Assembly (NCBI GenBank): GCA_910579185.1
Contig: CAJTTG010000005.1
Location: 53,930 to 117,929, forward strand
Reading direction: 5' to 3'
DNA: 64,000 bases
Source: an uncultured Muribaculaceae bacterium
GTDB taxonomy: Bacteria; Bacteroidota; Bacteroidia; Bacteroidales; Muribaculaceae
In this document: one piece after another, positions 34,676-41,957 of the stretch
How the letters are laid out: each line of letters starts with the position of its first letter
Numbering within the stretch: position 1 is the stretch's first letter
Notes under the pieces: model-generated
Seen by the model: only the letters and a program-made list of their open reading frames with translations
Database searches by the model: none
Told to the model about the DNA's origin: nothing
Made by a program: the position numbers and the translations under genes

Positions 34676-35347
34676 ATGGAACTGATTGTAGAAAAGGAAT
34701 TTATAGAGCATGTTCCCGACTATAGGGGACTGCTGTTCGAGGCCGATGTTGTCAATTCCCCTGTGGGCGAAGAACAGATGGCCGAGATGGATATTATGGC
34801 ACGTCGGATAGCCGCCGATTATGAAGTGGCTGATATTAACAAAATCCCGGCCATTGCGGCTACCCGTGCCGCTTACAAGGCTTGTGGCAAGGATCCCAAC
34901 CGTTACCGACCCTCGCAGGAGCAGCTGATGAGGCGAATTGTCCGTGGACTCGGACTTTATAACGTAAGCGCGGTTGTTGATGCCGGAAACCAACTGTCGT
35001 TGTTGACAGGATGTTCTGTGGGGTGCTTTGACCGCGAGCTTGTGGAGGGTGATATTCTGAGGATCGGAATCGGTCGGGAGGGAGAACCCTACGAGGGGAT
35101 AGGGCGCGGTGTGCTTAACATTGCCGGCTTGCCTGTCGTTCGTGACGCTTCAGGCGGTATAGGCACTCCGACATCGGATAATGAGCGCACCAAGATATCC
35201 GGGTCGACCCGTCGGCTGGTGGCCACGGTTCATCTTTTTGATCCTGCTGTTGATTCTGCTGCTGTTGTGGATGCTTTTGCCGATCTGTTCACACGTCATT
35301 GTTCGGCGACGGACATACGTTATTCCAAGGCTGTTATCGGCGACTGA
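34676..35347 (+). CDS. Stand-alone B3/4 (PheT editing-like) domain protein
   Basis: 223 residues that correspond almost entirely to the B3/B4 domain of PheRS beta: NKIPAIAATRAAYKACGKDPNRYRPSQEQLMRRIVRG and NVSAVVDAGNQLSLLTGCSVGCFD, then GRGVLNIAGLPVVRDASGGIGTPTSDNERTKIS. In PheT this domain hydrolyses Tyr-tRNA-Phe. Free-standing copies exist in many bacteria; some are proposed to be trans-editing or tRNA-binding proteins. A full pheT is also present at 1818-4283, so this is not a displaced part of it. No signal peptide. Translationally close to the esterase gene (3-bp gap). The C-terminus abuts the convergent ThiF-like gene after 12 bp. Confidence 0.8.
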   Translation: MELIVEKEFIEHVPDYRGLLFEADVVNSPVGEEQMAEMDIMARRIAADYEVADINKIPAIAATRAAYKACGKDPNRYRPSQEQLMRRIVRGLGLYNVSAVVDAGNQLSLLTGCSVGCFDRELVEGDILRIGIGREGEPYEGIGRGVLNIAGLPVVRDASGGIGTPTSDNERTKISGSTRRLVATVHLFDPAVDSAAVVDAFADLFTRHCSATDIRYSKAVIGD

Positions 35348-35359
35348 TGCCGATTGCCG

Positions 35360-36058
35360 TCAGCGTAGTCGGACTTCGTTGAAATGGAGATCGCGGCCAT
35401 CAACAATCAGGATCCTGTCGGTCAGGAGCGTCCCTGTGTGTGATAGATATTTGATGGCTTCCAGAGCCTGAATGCTACCGATGATGCCGGGCAACGGGCC
35501 GAGTATGCCGCCGATGCTGCATGGCGTATAGCCTGCTCCGGCGCTTTCAGGGAAAAAATCGCAGTAACGTGCCGACCCCGGTACGTGGGTCATGATCTGT
35601 CCGTTCATTCCAAGGACTCCGGCAATGGTGTAGGGGAGTCCGAGTTCATGGCAGGCATCGTCGATCATGTATTTAGTGTCGGGATTGTCTGACGCATCGA
35701 CAATGAAATCATGTCCTTTGAACAGTTCACGGGCTTTTGCCGGGGTTACGAATTCACGGATCGCATCTATTTTTATGCTGCTGTTCAGACGGGTGAGTCT
35801 GTCGGCAAGGGTCGTCGCTTTGTAAGCTCCGGCTTCCTGTTCCGTGTAGAGTATCTGTCTCTGTAGATTGGTGATATCGATTGTGTCGAAATCAACAAGT
35901 GTCAGGTGTCCTATGCCGGCTCCGGCGAGGTAGGCGGCAACGACGGATCCGAGTGCGCCGCAACCAAGCACCAGTACTGAAGATTCGAGCAGCCGCCGCT
36001 GTCCTTCCTCTCCGAATCCCTCTACGGAAATGTTGCGTGAATATCTCTGTCGGTCCAT
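35360..36058 (-). CDS. ThiF/MoeB/HesA family E1-like adenylyltransferase
   Basis: 232 residues. Rossmann-type ATP site GCGALGSVVAAYLAGAGIGHLTLVDFDTID, adenylation motif NLQRQILY, then DASDNPDTKYMIDDACHELGLPYTIAGVLG, and CSIGGILGPLPGIIGSIQALEAIK at the C-terminus, which contains the family Gly-rich end. It activates the C-terminal Gly-Gly of a small sulfur carrier (ThiS, MoaD or like). No CxxC pair of the zinc site is visible near CDFFPESAGAGYTPCS, where one would be expected. Seven bp behind sufS, so likely the last gene of the suf operon; sulfur from SufS could feed its carrier. Which carrier is not shown. Confidence 0.85.
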   Translation of the reverse strand: MDRQRYSRNISVEGFGEEGQRRLLESSVLVLGCGALGSVVAAYLAGAGIGHLTLVDFDTIDITNLQRQILYTEQEAGAYKATTLADRLTRLNSSIKIDAIREFVTPAKARELFKGHDFIVDASDNPDTKYMIDDACHELGLPYTIAGVLGMNGQIMTHVPGSARYCDFFPESAGAGYTPCSIGGILGPLPGIIGSIQALEAIKYLSHTGTLLTDRILIVDGRDLHFNEVRLR

Positions 36059-36065
36059 ATTCTGT

Positions 36066-37292
36066 TTATTGTAGCATTGCGGCTACGCGTCGCAATGATT
36101 CGACGAAACGGTCGCACTCCTGACGGGTGTTGTAGAGGGCCATGGCGCAACGGACTGTCCCCTCGATTCCGAGTGCGTGCATAAGTGGCTGCGCACAGTG
36201 GTGGCCGGTGCGCACGGCTATGCCGAGTTTGTCGAGCAGCAGTCCGGTGTCGTAGTGGTGGGCGTTGCCGATCAGGAATGATATGATGGCGCTTTTCCCG
36301 GGCGCAGTACCGAAAATCCGCATCCCAGGGATGGTGAGCATCTGTTGCTGAGTGTAGTTCAGGAGATCTTCCTCATGGGCTGCGATACGTTCCACTCCGA
36401 TCTCCTCCATGTAGGATATTGCCGTGTGGAACGCGGCTATTCCCACATAGTCGGGGGTGCCGGCTTCGAATTTGAACGGCAGGTCGGCGTATGTGGTGTG
36501 TTCGAATGTGACGTGGCTTATCATCTCTCCGCCACCTTGATATGGGGGCATTTTTTCAAGCAGAGAGCGACGGCCATAGAGCACTCCGATTCCGGTTGGT
36601 CCATACATTTTGTGGGATGAGAACACGTAGAAATCGGCGTTGAGCGCAGAGATATCTACGCGGCAGTGGGCTATTGCCTGTGCGCCGTCGATAAGAGCCA
36701 CAGCCCCGGCTTCGTGAGCCAAGCGTATGATCTCGGCTACAGGGTTGACTGTGCCGAGGACGTTGGACACGTGTGTGATGGCCACGACTTTTGTCTTTTC
36801 GTTCAGCAGAGAGCGGTAGGCGTCCATGTCGAGAGAGCCGTCGGCGAGCATAGGCACGACTCTGATCACGATTCCGCGGCGGTCGCGCAGCAGTTGCCAT
36901 GGCACGATGTTGGCATGATGTTCCATCACCGACAGGATTATTTCGTCGCCTTCCGAAAGAAGCTGTCCGTAGCTTGACGCCACAAGGTTGATGGCTTCCG
37001 TCGTGCCTCGCGTGAAAATGATCTCTTCGGTCGATGACGCACCGATGAACCGGGCGGTGGCGCGCCGGGTTTCCTCCATCATCGCTGTGGCTTCCTGCGA
37101 CAATGTGTGGACTCCGCGATGGACGTTGGCTTTGTGGTTCTCATACATATCCGTAATGGCATTGACAACCTGACGCGGAGTCTGTGTCGATGCGGCGTTG
37201 TCGAGATAAATGAGAGGCCGGCCGGCCACGGTGCGTGACAGTATGGGATAGTCCTCGCGGTATTTTTCAACGTCGAATTCCATTATTGGCAT
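36066..37292 (-). CDS. sufS: Cysteine desulfurase SufS
   Basis: PLP-dependent group II desulfurase, 408 residues. YLDNAASTQTP near residue 30, HHANIVPWQ, the PLP Lys in FVFSSHKMYGPTGIGVLYG-like context (VFSSHKMYGPT), and the persulfide Cys in RTGHHCAQPLMHALG. It provides sulfur for Fe-S assembly on SufBCD and perhaps for the adjacent ThiF-like protein. Two starts are possible: ATG 37292 overlaps sufD by 10 bp; ATG 37283 forms TAATG with the sufD stop. No SufE or SufU gene is next to it. Confidence 0.96.
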   Translation of the reverse strand: MPIMEFDVEKYREDYPILSRTVAGRPLIYLDNAASTQTPRQVVNAITDMYENHKANVHRGVHTLSQEATAMMEETRRATARFIGASSTEEIIFTRGTTEAINLVASSYGQLLSEGDEIILSVMEHHANIVPWQLLRDRRGIVIRVVPMLADGSLDMDAYRSLLNEKTKVVAITHVSNVLGTVNPVAEIIRLAHEAGAVALIDGAQAIAHCRVDISALNADFYVFSSHKMYGPTGIGVLYGRRSLLEKMPPYQGGGEMISHVTFEHTTYADLPFKFEAGTPDYVGIAAFHTAISYMEEIGVERIAAHEEDLLNYTQQQMLTIPGMRIFGTAPGKSAIISFLIGNAHHYDTGLLLDKLGIAVRTGHHCAQPLMHALGIEGTVRCAMALYNTRQECDRFVESLRRVAAMLQ

Positions 37293-38662
37293 GATTTTTG
37301 TGGTTCATCCTCTGTGGGACGACAAGCTGAGGTGCAAGCACCGCATCCAAATTGCGATCCATTGAAGCGTTTCTCCACAAGGTGGCGTAGACGGTCGCGC
37401 AGTTCCTCCATGTCGACGGCCTCAATAACGTCGGACATGAATGCCTGCATCAGCATCTTGCGTGCTTCCGGCTCGGGGATACCGCGTGTCTGCATGTAGA
37501 ACAGCGCTTCGGCATCGAGTTGCCCGGTTGTCGCTCCGTGGGAACATTTCACGTCGTCGTTGTAGATCTCAAGCTGAGGCTTTGCGTGCATTCGTGCTGA
37601 CGGGGATGCCAGCAGGTTTCGGTCGGTCTGGGCGGCATCGGTGAATTTGGCTTGTTCCGTGACGAGGATGCGTCCGCTGAATGATCCGGTCGCTTCGCCG
37701 TCGAGCACGTATTTGAACAGCTGATTGCTCGTGCAGCGTGGCGAAAGATGGCGTAGGATCACGTTGTTGTCAACATGCTGCTTGCCGGAACCGATCACCA
37801 TTCCTGCCAGACGGCATTCGGCATGCTTTCCTGCCAGGTCGAGCGAGAAGTCGTTGCGCGTTGTGCCGCATGTCAGTGTTATAGTCCCGGCTGATAACCG
37901 CGAGTTTTCTGCTTGGCGGCAATATATGTTGCTGTGGCGTGTTGTTTTTGCTGACGATTCCTCGATTGTGTAGTAGTCGAGTGAAGCGTCTTTTGCTAAG
38001 ACGATCTCCACCACTTCGGATGAAAGATAATCGGTTGTGGCGTCCTGGGTGTGGTCGCAGACAAGTAGCTTTGCCGATGCTCCCTCTTCAAGCACCACAA
38101 GCACTCGGCGCGGAGCCATGAGCGATGTCGGCGCACTGAATATGTTGACCAGCTGCAGGGGCTTTTCGATATGCACTCCGCGGCCTACGTGGATCAGCAC
38201 GCCGTCCTGGGTCAGAAGTGTGTTGAGGGCTACGGCAGGGGCGGTGAGTGGCGCCAAAGATCCGTAATGGTTGGCCACGGCCGGGTCTCCGTCGATTGCG
38301 GCCTGACGCAATGATTTGAATGTAGCGCCTTCAGGCAGACCTGAGAGCAGTGATTTCGTAGGGCGGAAGGAGTCGTTGACAACGATGCCGAGCAGGGTCG
38401 ACATGTTGGGGACATCGCATCGGAACGAAGCGGCGATATCGGCCGGCAGCTCCATGCGGCTGATGTTTAGTCCGTAATCGGCGGCAAACATGTCGTTTAC
38501 AGAGGTGCGTTCGTAGTCCTCGTCGCCGCGTTCCGGCAGTGTGGCTCCGGTCAGAGCTTCAATGGCTTTTTGCCGTAGAGCGTTGAGCGCCGGCGCCGAA
38601 CCTGCGTCTATGGTCGCGGCATTAAGCCGATATAGTTCAAGATATTGTGAGAGGCTGTTCAT
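37283..38662 (-). CDS. sufD: Fe-S cluster assembly protein SufD, with Cys-rich tail
   Basis: Beta-helical scaffold partner of SufB, 459 residues. The core is typical: ENSRLSAGTITLTCG, VDNNVILRHLSPRCTSNQLFKYVLDG, LLASPSARMHAKPQLEIYNDDVKCSHGATTGQLDAEALFYMQTRGIPEPEARKML. The last 30 residues add FGCGACTSACRPTEDEPQKSC, containing three close cysteines plus a terminal one (C-x2-C-x3-C). E. coli SufD (423 residues) has no such tail, so cluster or zinc binding there is possible but unproven. Position: after sufC (20-bp gap), before sufS. Confidence 0.92.
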   Translation of the reverse strand: MNSLSQYLELYRLNAATIDAGSAPALNALRQKAIEALTGATLPERGDEDYERTSVNDMFAADYGLNISRMELPADIAASFRCDVPNMSTLLGIVVNDSFRPTKSLLSGLPEGATFKSLRQAAIDGDPAVANHYGSLAPLTAPAVALNTLLTQDGVLIHVGRGVHIEKPLQLVNIFSAPTSLMAPRRVLVVLEEGASAKLLVCDHTQDATTDYLSSEVVEIVLAKDASLDYYTIEESSAKTTRHSNIYCRQAENSRLSAGTITLTCGTTRNDFSLDLAGKHAECRLAGMVIGSGKQHVDNNVILRHLSPRCTSNQLFKYVLDGEATGSFSGRILVTEQAKFTDAAQTDRNLLASPSARMHAKPQLEIYNDDVKCSHGATTGQLDAEALFYMQTRGIPEPEARKMLMQAFMSDVIEAVDMEELRDRLRHLVEKRFNGSQFGCGACTSACRPTEDEPQKSCQ

Positions 38663-38682
38663 TGTGGTCGTTGGTAGATGGA

Positions 38683-39450
38683 TTATTGTGCGTCAACTTC
38701 TTCCTTGATCCAATCGTAGCCGCGCTCCTCGAGCTCGAGAGCCAGCTCCGGACCTCCGGTGCGGACAATGCGTCCCTTGTAGAGCACGTGGACAAAATCG
38801 GGTTTGATATAGTCCAGCAGACGCTGATAGTGGGTGATGACGATGGTGGCGTTGCGGTCGGTCTTGAGTTTGTTGACGCCGCCAGCCACAATGCGCAGGG
38901 CATCGATGTCGAGTCCGCTGTCCGTCTCGTCGAGAATGGAAAGTTGCGGTTCAAGAACGGCCATCTGGAATATCTCGTTGCGTTTTTTCTCGCCGCCGGA
39001 GAAGCCTTCGTTGACCGAACGTGACGCCAGTTTGTTGTCGAGTTCCACGATAGCTCGTTTCTGACGCATGAGTTTCAGGAACTCAGTGGCGGAAAGGGGT
39101 TCCTCGTTCAGATACTTGCGTTTGGCGTTAAGGGCAGCGCGCATGAAGTTGACCATTGAAACGCCGGGGATCTCCACCGGGTATTGGAACGAGAGGAACA
39201 GACCCTCGTGTGATCGGTCCTCGGGTGAGAGCGACAGCAGGTCGGTGCCGTGGAGTGTGGCCGAACCTTCTGTAACGGTGAACGCAGGATTGCCGGCAAG
39301 CACTTCGCTGAGCGTCGATTTCCCGGAACCGTTAGGTCCCATGATCGCATGGACTTCGCCGCGGCCAATCTGCAGGTTTATGCCTTTCAGTATTTCTTTC
39401 CCTCCAACGGAAGCGTGGAGATTGTTGACATCTAACAGTATATCTTTCAT
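38683..39450 (-). CDS. sufC: Fe-S assembly ATPase SufC
   Basis: ABC-type ATPase that drives the SufBCD scaffold. 255 residues. Walker A GPNGSGKST at 38-46, Q-loop FLSFQYPVEIPGVS, signature FSGGEKKRNEIFQMA, Walker B LSILDETDSGLDIDAL (the DETDSGLD form is characteristic of SufC), and switch His in ITHYQRLLDYI. Lies between sufB and sufD, 42 bp after sufB. Confidence 0.97.
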   Translation of the reverse strand: MKDILLDVNNLHASVGGKEILKGINLQIGRGEVHAIMGPNGSGKSTLSEVLAGNPAFTVTEGSATLHGTDLLSLSPEDRSHEGLFLSFQYPVEIPGVSMVNFMRAALNAKRKYLNEEPLSATEFLKLMRQKRAIVELDNKLASRSVNEGFSGGEKKRNEIFQMAVLEPQLSILDETDSGLDIDALRIVAGGVNKLKTDRNATIVITHYQRLLDYIKPDFVHVLYKGRIVRTGGPELALELEERGYDWIKEEVDAQ

Positions 39451-39492
39451 TGTTTCTTTTGTTATCGGTTGATGATTGTGCGTGACGTGTCG

Positions 39493-40983
39493 TCAGCCTA
39501 CGGAGCCTTCCAGAGTAAGTGCGAGCAGACGTTGTGCCTCTACTGCGAATTCCATAGGCAGTTTGTTCATTACTTCCTTTGCATAGCCGTTGACAATAAG
39601 GCCTACGGCTTCTTCGGTGGGAATGCCACGCTGGTTGCAGTAGAATATCTGATCCTCGGAGATCTTTGATGTGGTGGCCTCATGCTCGAGTACGGCGGTA
39701 GAGTTGCGCACATCGATGTATGGGAATGTGTGTGCTCCGCAGGTGGAGCTGAGCAGGAGGCTGTCGCACTGTGTGTAGTTGCGGCATCCGTCGGCATCGG
39801 GAGCCACTTTGACCAGTCCGCGGTAGGAGTTCTGGCTATGTCCGGCCGATATACCCTTGCTGACAATGGTGGAGCGGCTGTTGCGTCCGAGATGGATCAT
39901 TTTTGTGCCGGTGTCGGCCTGCTGATAGTTGCGAGTGACGGCTACGGAATAGAATTCGCCTACAGATCCTTCTCCGGCAAGCACACATGATGGGTATTTC
40001 CATGTTATGGCCGATCCGGTCTCCACCTGAGTCCATGAGAGCTTGGAGTAGTCGCCACGGCAGAGTCCGCGTTTTGTCACGAAGTTATAGACACCGCCAC
40101 GTCCTTCTGCATCGCCGGCATACCAGTTCTGGACCGTGGAGTATTTGACCTCGGCACGATCTTCGACGATGATTTCGACGATTGCGGCGTGGAGCTGATT
40201 TTCATCACGCATCGGAGCCGTGCAACCTTCGAGGTAGCTGACATAGGCATCGTCGTCGGCTACGATCAGCGTGCGTTCGAACTGCCCTGTGCCGGATGCG
40301 TTGATGCGGAAGTAGGTGGAGAGTTCCATGGGGCAGCGGACGCCTTTGGGTATATAGACAAATGAGCCGTCGGAGAACACCGCCGAATTGAGTGCTGCAT
40401 AGAAGTTATCGCGGTAGGACACCACTTTGCCGAGATATTTCCTGACTAGATCGGGGTAGTCCTTGACTGCTTCTGATATCGAGCAGAAGATAACGCCGAG
40501 CTCAGCGAGTTTCTCGCGGTGGGTAGTCTTGACGCTGACCGAGTCCATCACGGCGTCGACAGCCATGCCTGAAAGCTGTTTCTGTTCTTCAAGAGGAATG
40601 CCGAGCTTGTTGAATGTGTCGATCAGTTCCGGATCAACTTCGTCGAGGCTCTTAGGGCCTTCTTTTGTTTTCGGAGCGGCGTAGTAGCTTATCGCCTGAA
40701 AGTCTATTTCCGGTATGTCGAGATGAGCCCATTTGGGTGGGGTTAATGTCAGCCAGTGGCGGAATGCTTTCAAGCGGAATTCAAGAAGCCATTCCGGTTC
40801 GCCTTTGCGGCTTGATATGAGGCGCACCACATCCTCGTTCAGTCCGCGAGGAATGATTTCGGTCTCGATATCGGTTGTGAAGCCATATTTGTAGTCACCC
40901 TGTGTCACGTCGCGTATCACACCGGCATCCTTTCCGGCCGGACAGCTCTGCGTTCCGGGTGTTGTTTTGTTGGAGTCACTCAT
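39493..40983 (-). CDS. sufB: Fe-S cluster assembly protein SufB
   Basis: Core scaffold of the SUF system. 496 residues, the bacterial norm. Conserved blocks: GFTTDIETEIIPRGLNEDVVRLISSRKGEPEW, IFCSISEAVKDYPDLVRKYLG, PKGVRCPMELSTYFRINA, VQNWYAGDAEGRGGVYNFVTKRG, SQNSYRGLVKVAPDADGCRNYTQCDSLLL. ISEDQIFYCNQRGIPTEEAVG is the C-terminal block. First of sufB-C-D-S. No IscR- or SufR-like gene or clear promoter lies in the 62 bp behind cvpA, so the cluster may be co-transcribed with cvpA. Confidence 0.97.
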   Translation of the reverse strand: MSDSNKTTPGTQSCPAGKDAGVIRDVTQGDYKYGFTTDIETEIIPRGLNEDVVRLISSRKGEPEWLLEFRLKAFRHWLTLTPPKWAHLDIPEIDFQAISYYAAPKTKEGPKSLDEVDPELIDTFNKLGIPLEEQKQLSGMAVDAVMDSVSVKTTHREKLAELGVIFCSISEAVKDYPDLVRKYLGKVVSYRDNFYAALNSAVFSDGSFVYIPKGVRCPMELSTYFRINASGTGQFERTLIVADDDAYVSYLEGCTAPMRDENQLHAAIVEIIVEDRAEVKYSTVQNWYAGDAEGRGGVYNFVTKRGLCRGDYSKLSWTQVETGSAITWKYPSCVLAGEGSVGEFYSVAVTRNYQQADTGTKMIHLGRNSRSTIVSKGISAGHSQNSYRGLVKVAPDADGCRNYTQCDSLLLSSTCGAHTFPYIDVRNSTAVLEHEATTSKISEDQIFYCNQRGIPTEEAVGLIVNGYAKEVMNKLPMEFAVEAQRLLALTLEGSVG

Positions 40984-41045
40984 TATATATAGAAGCGTGT
41001 TTTTTTAGTTGAATGAATATTTGTTATGATAAACAATTACCGGAG

Positions 41046-41540
41046 TTAAAAGTTATCGCGGACTATGCCCATCAGTGCCGGAGCTATGCCGGTGGTTATC
41101 TGCGTTATCGGGCCACCATCGTTGATTGTCTTGCTGTCCGGGTTCTTGAAAAGCCACAGGTTCAGCAGGATACTGACGGCAACAAGCACTTTCAAAGCCA
41201 TTAAAACTGCACCTATAAGGCTGTTTATGCCGCCAAGACAGATGGCTTTGACTAAATCGTGCAGCAGATTTGTCAGCATTCCGGCACCCCACCATACTAT
41301 TACAAACAGCACGATGTTGCCGATCAATGCAGCGCCAAGGTATTCCTCACGGGCAAGCATGTCTGAGGAGTTGACTCCCATTAATGAGGCAGTCCATCCT
41401 GCTACGGTGTCACCAAACAGATGGCATGCGAGTATGGCGGCAAACAATGCCACAAGCGATCCGAGTTGTCTGACCGCCCCTTTCCGATATCCGGCGTAAA
41501 GCCCAATTCCGAGTGCGACACATATCAGGAGATCAATCAT
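41046..41540 (-). CDS. CvpA family membrane protein
   Basis: 164 residues with four hydrophobic helices; the start MIDLLICVALGIGLYAGYRKGAVRQLGSL and the NLLHDLVKAICLGGINSLIGAVL block are the CvpA signature. E. coli CvpA is needed for colicin V production and for bile-salt tolerance; the biochemical role is unknown. It has its own promoter at 41576-41583 and precedes sufB by 62 bp on the same strand. Confidence 0.9.
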   Translation of the reverse strand: MIDLLICVALGIGLYAGYRKGAVRQLGSLVALFAAILACHLFGDTVAGWTASLMGVNSSDMLAREEYLGAALIGNIVLFVIVWWGAGMLTNLLHDLVKAICLGGINSLIGAVLMALKVLVAVSILLNLWLFKNPDSKTINDGGPITQITTGIAPALMGIVRDNF

Positions 41541-41575
41541 TACACAATAATTTTATACAGGTTTGTTTTACGTGG

Positions 41576-41583
41576 CAAAATTA
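41576..41583 (-). promoter_or_regulatory. -7 box of the cvpA promoter
   Basis: TAATTTTG on the minus strand, about 32 nt leader. Confidence 0.5.
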
Positions 41584-41737
41584 CAAAAAAAATAATGATT
41601 CACATGAATGGACTCTTTGCTTTTGGCGTTAATGAATTGTGACGGACAATCTCCAAGAATCTATCGGCGTTTGAATAATTAAGTTAAAATATTGTTAAAT
41701 GACCTGCTGATGTGTAATTTTATTCAAAAAATAATCT

Positions 41738-41745
41738 TACATTTG
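41738..41745 (+). promoter_or_regulatory. -7 box of a possible short RNA
   Basis: TACATTTG; no TTTG at -33. The predicted transcript start is near 41749. Confidence 0.35.
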
Positions 41746-41748
41746 CAT

Positions 41749-41826
41749 GTGTGTTTTTCATAGTATTAGATTAAGATAAAGGTTTAAAGGGAAAGAGATG
41801 TTGTGAAACATCTCTTTTTTGTTTTT
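41749..41826 (+). ncRNA. Possible short RNA or attenuated leader upstream of pyrG
   Basis: About 78 nt from the predicted start to the end of the T-run. Its 3' part is the terminator at 41792-41826. Because pyrG has a full -7 box of its own downstream (41920), this would be an independent small RNA, or a leader whose read-through reaches pyrG. No sRNA family was recognised. Confidence 0.35.
41792..41826 (+). terminator. Intrinsic terminator upstream of pyrG
   Basis: 11-bp perfect stem AAAGAGATGTT / AACATCTCTTT with a GTGA tetraloop followed by TTTG and TTTTTT. No plus-strand gene lies upstream for more than 700 bp. Confidence 0.8.
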
Positions 41827-41919
41827 TATTATCAATGGTTTATACTGACTTGTACGCGAGCGGTGAAAGTTTCAGAAAATAAAGTCGGAAAGCTTGGATA
41901 GATAATCTTGAAAATTTTG

Positions 41920-41927
41920 TACTTTTG
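41920..41927 (+). promoter_or_regulatory. -7 box of the pyrG-yidC-ferritin promoter
   Basis: TACTTTTG, predicted leader about 27 nt to the GTG start. Confidence 0.6.
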
Positions 41928-41957
41928 CAAGTTGTTAAAAACTAAATTATTCAAAGC

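Larger units (their letters stand above)
41541..41957. other. 417-bp divergent intergenic region cvpA / pyrG
   Basis: Holds the cvpA promoter (41576-41583), a stretch of about 150 bp without recognisable signals, a possible short RNA with its own -7 box and terminator (41738-41826), and the pyrG promoter (41920-41927). No ORF with family signatures. Confidence 0.65.

Noticed and set aside
41747..41779. 10-codon leader peptide (MCVFHSIRLR) before the pyrG-upstream terminator
   Set aside because: Its ATG lies at or before the predicted transcript start, and the codons show no run linked to pyrimidine control.
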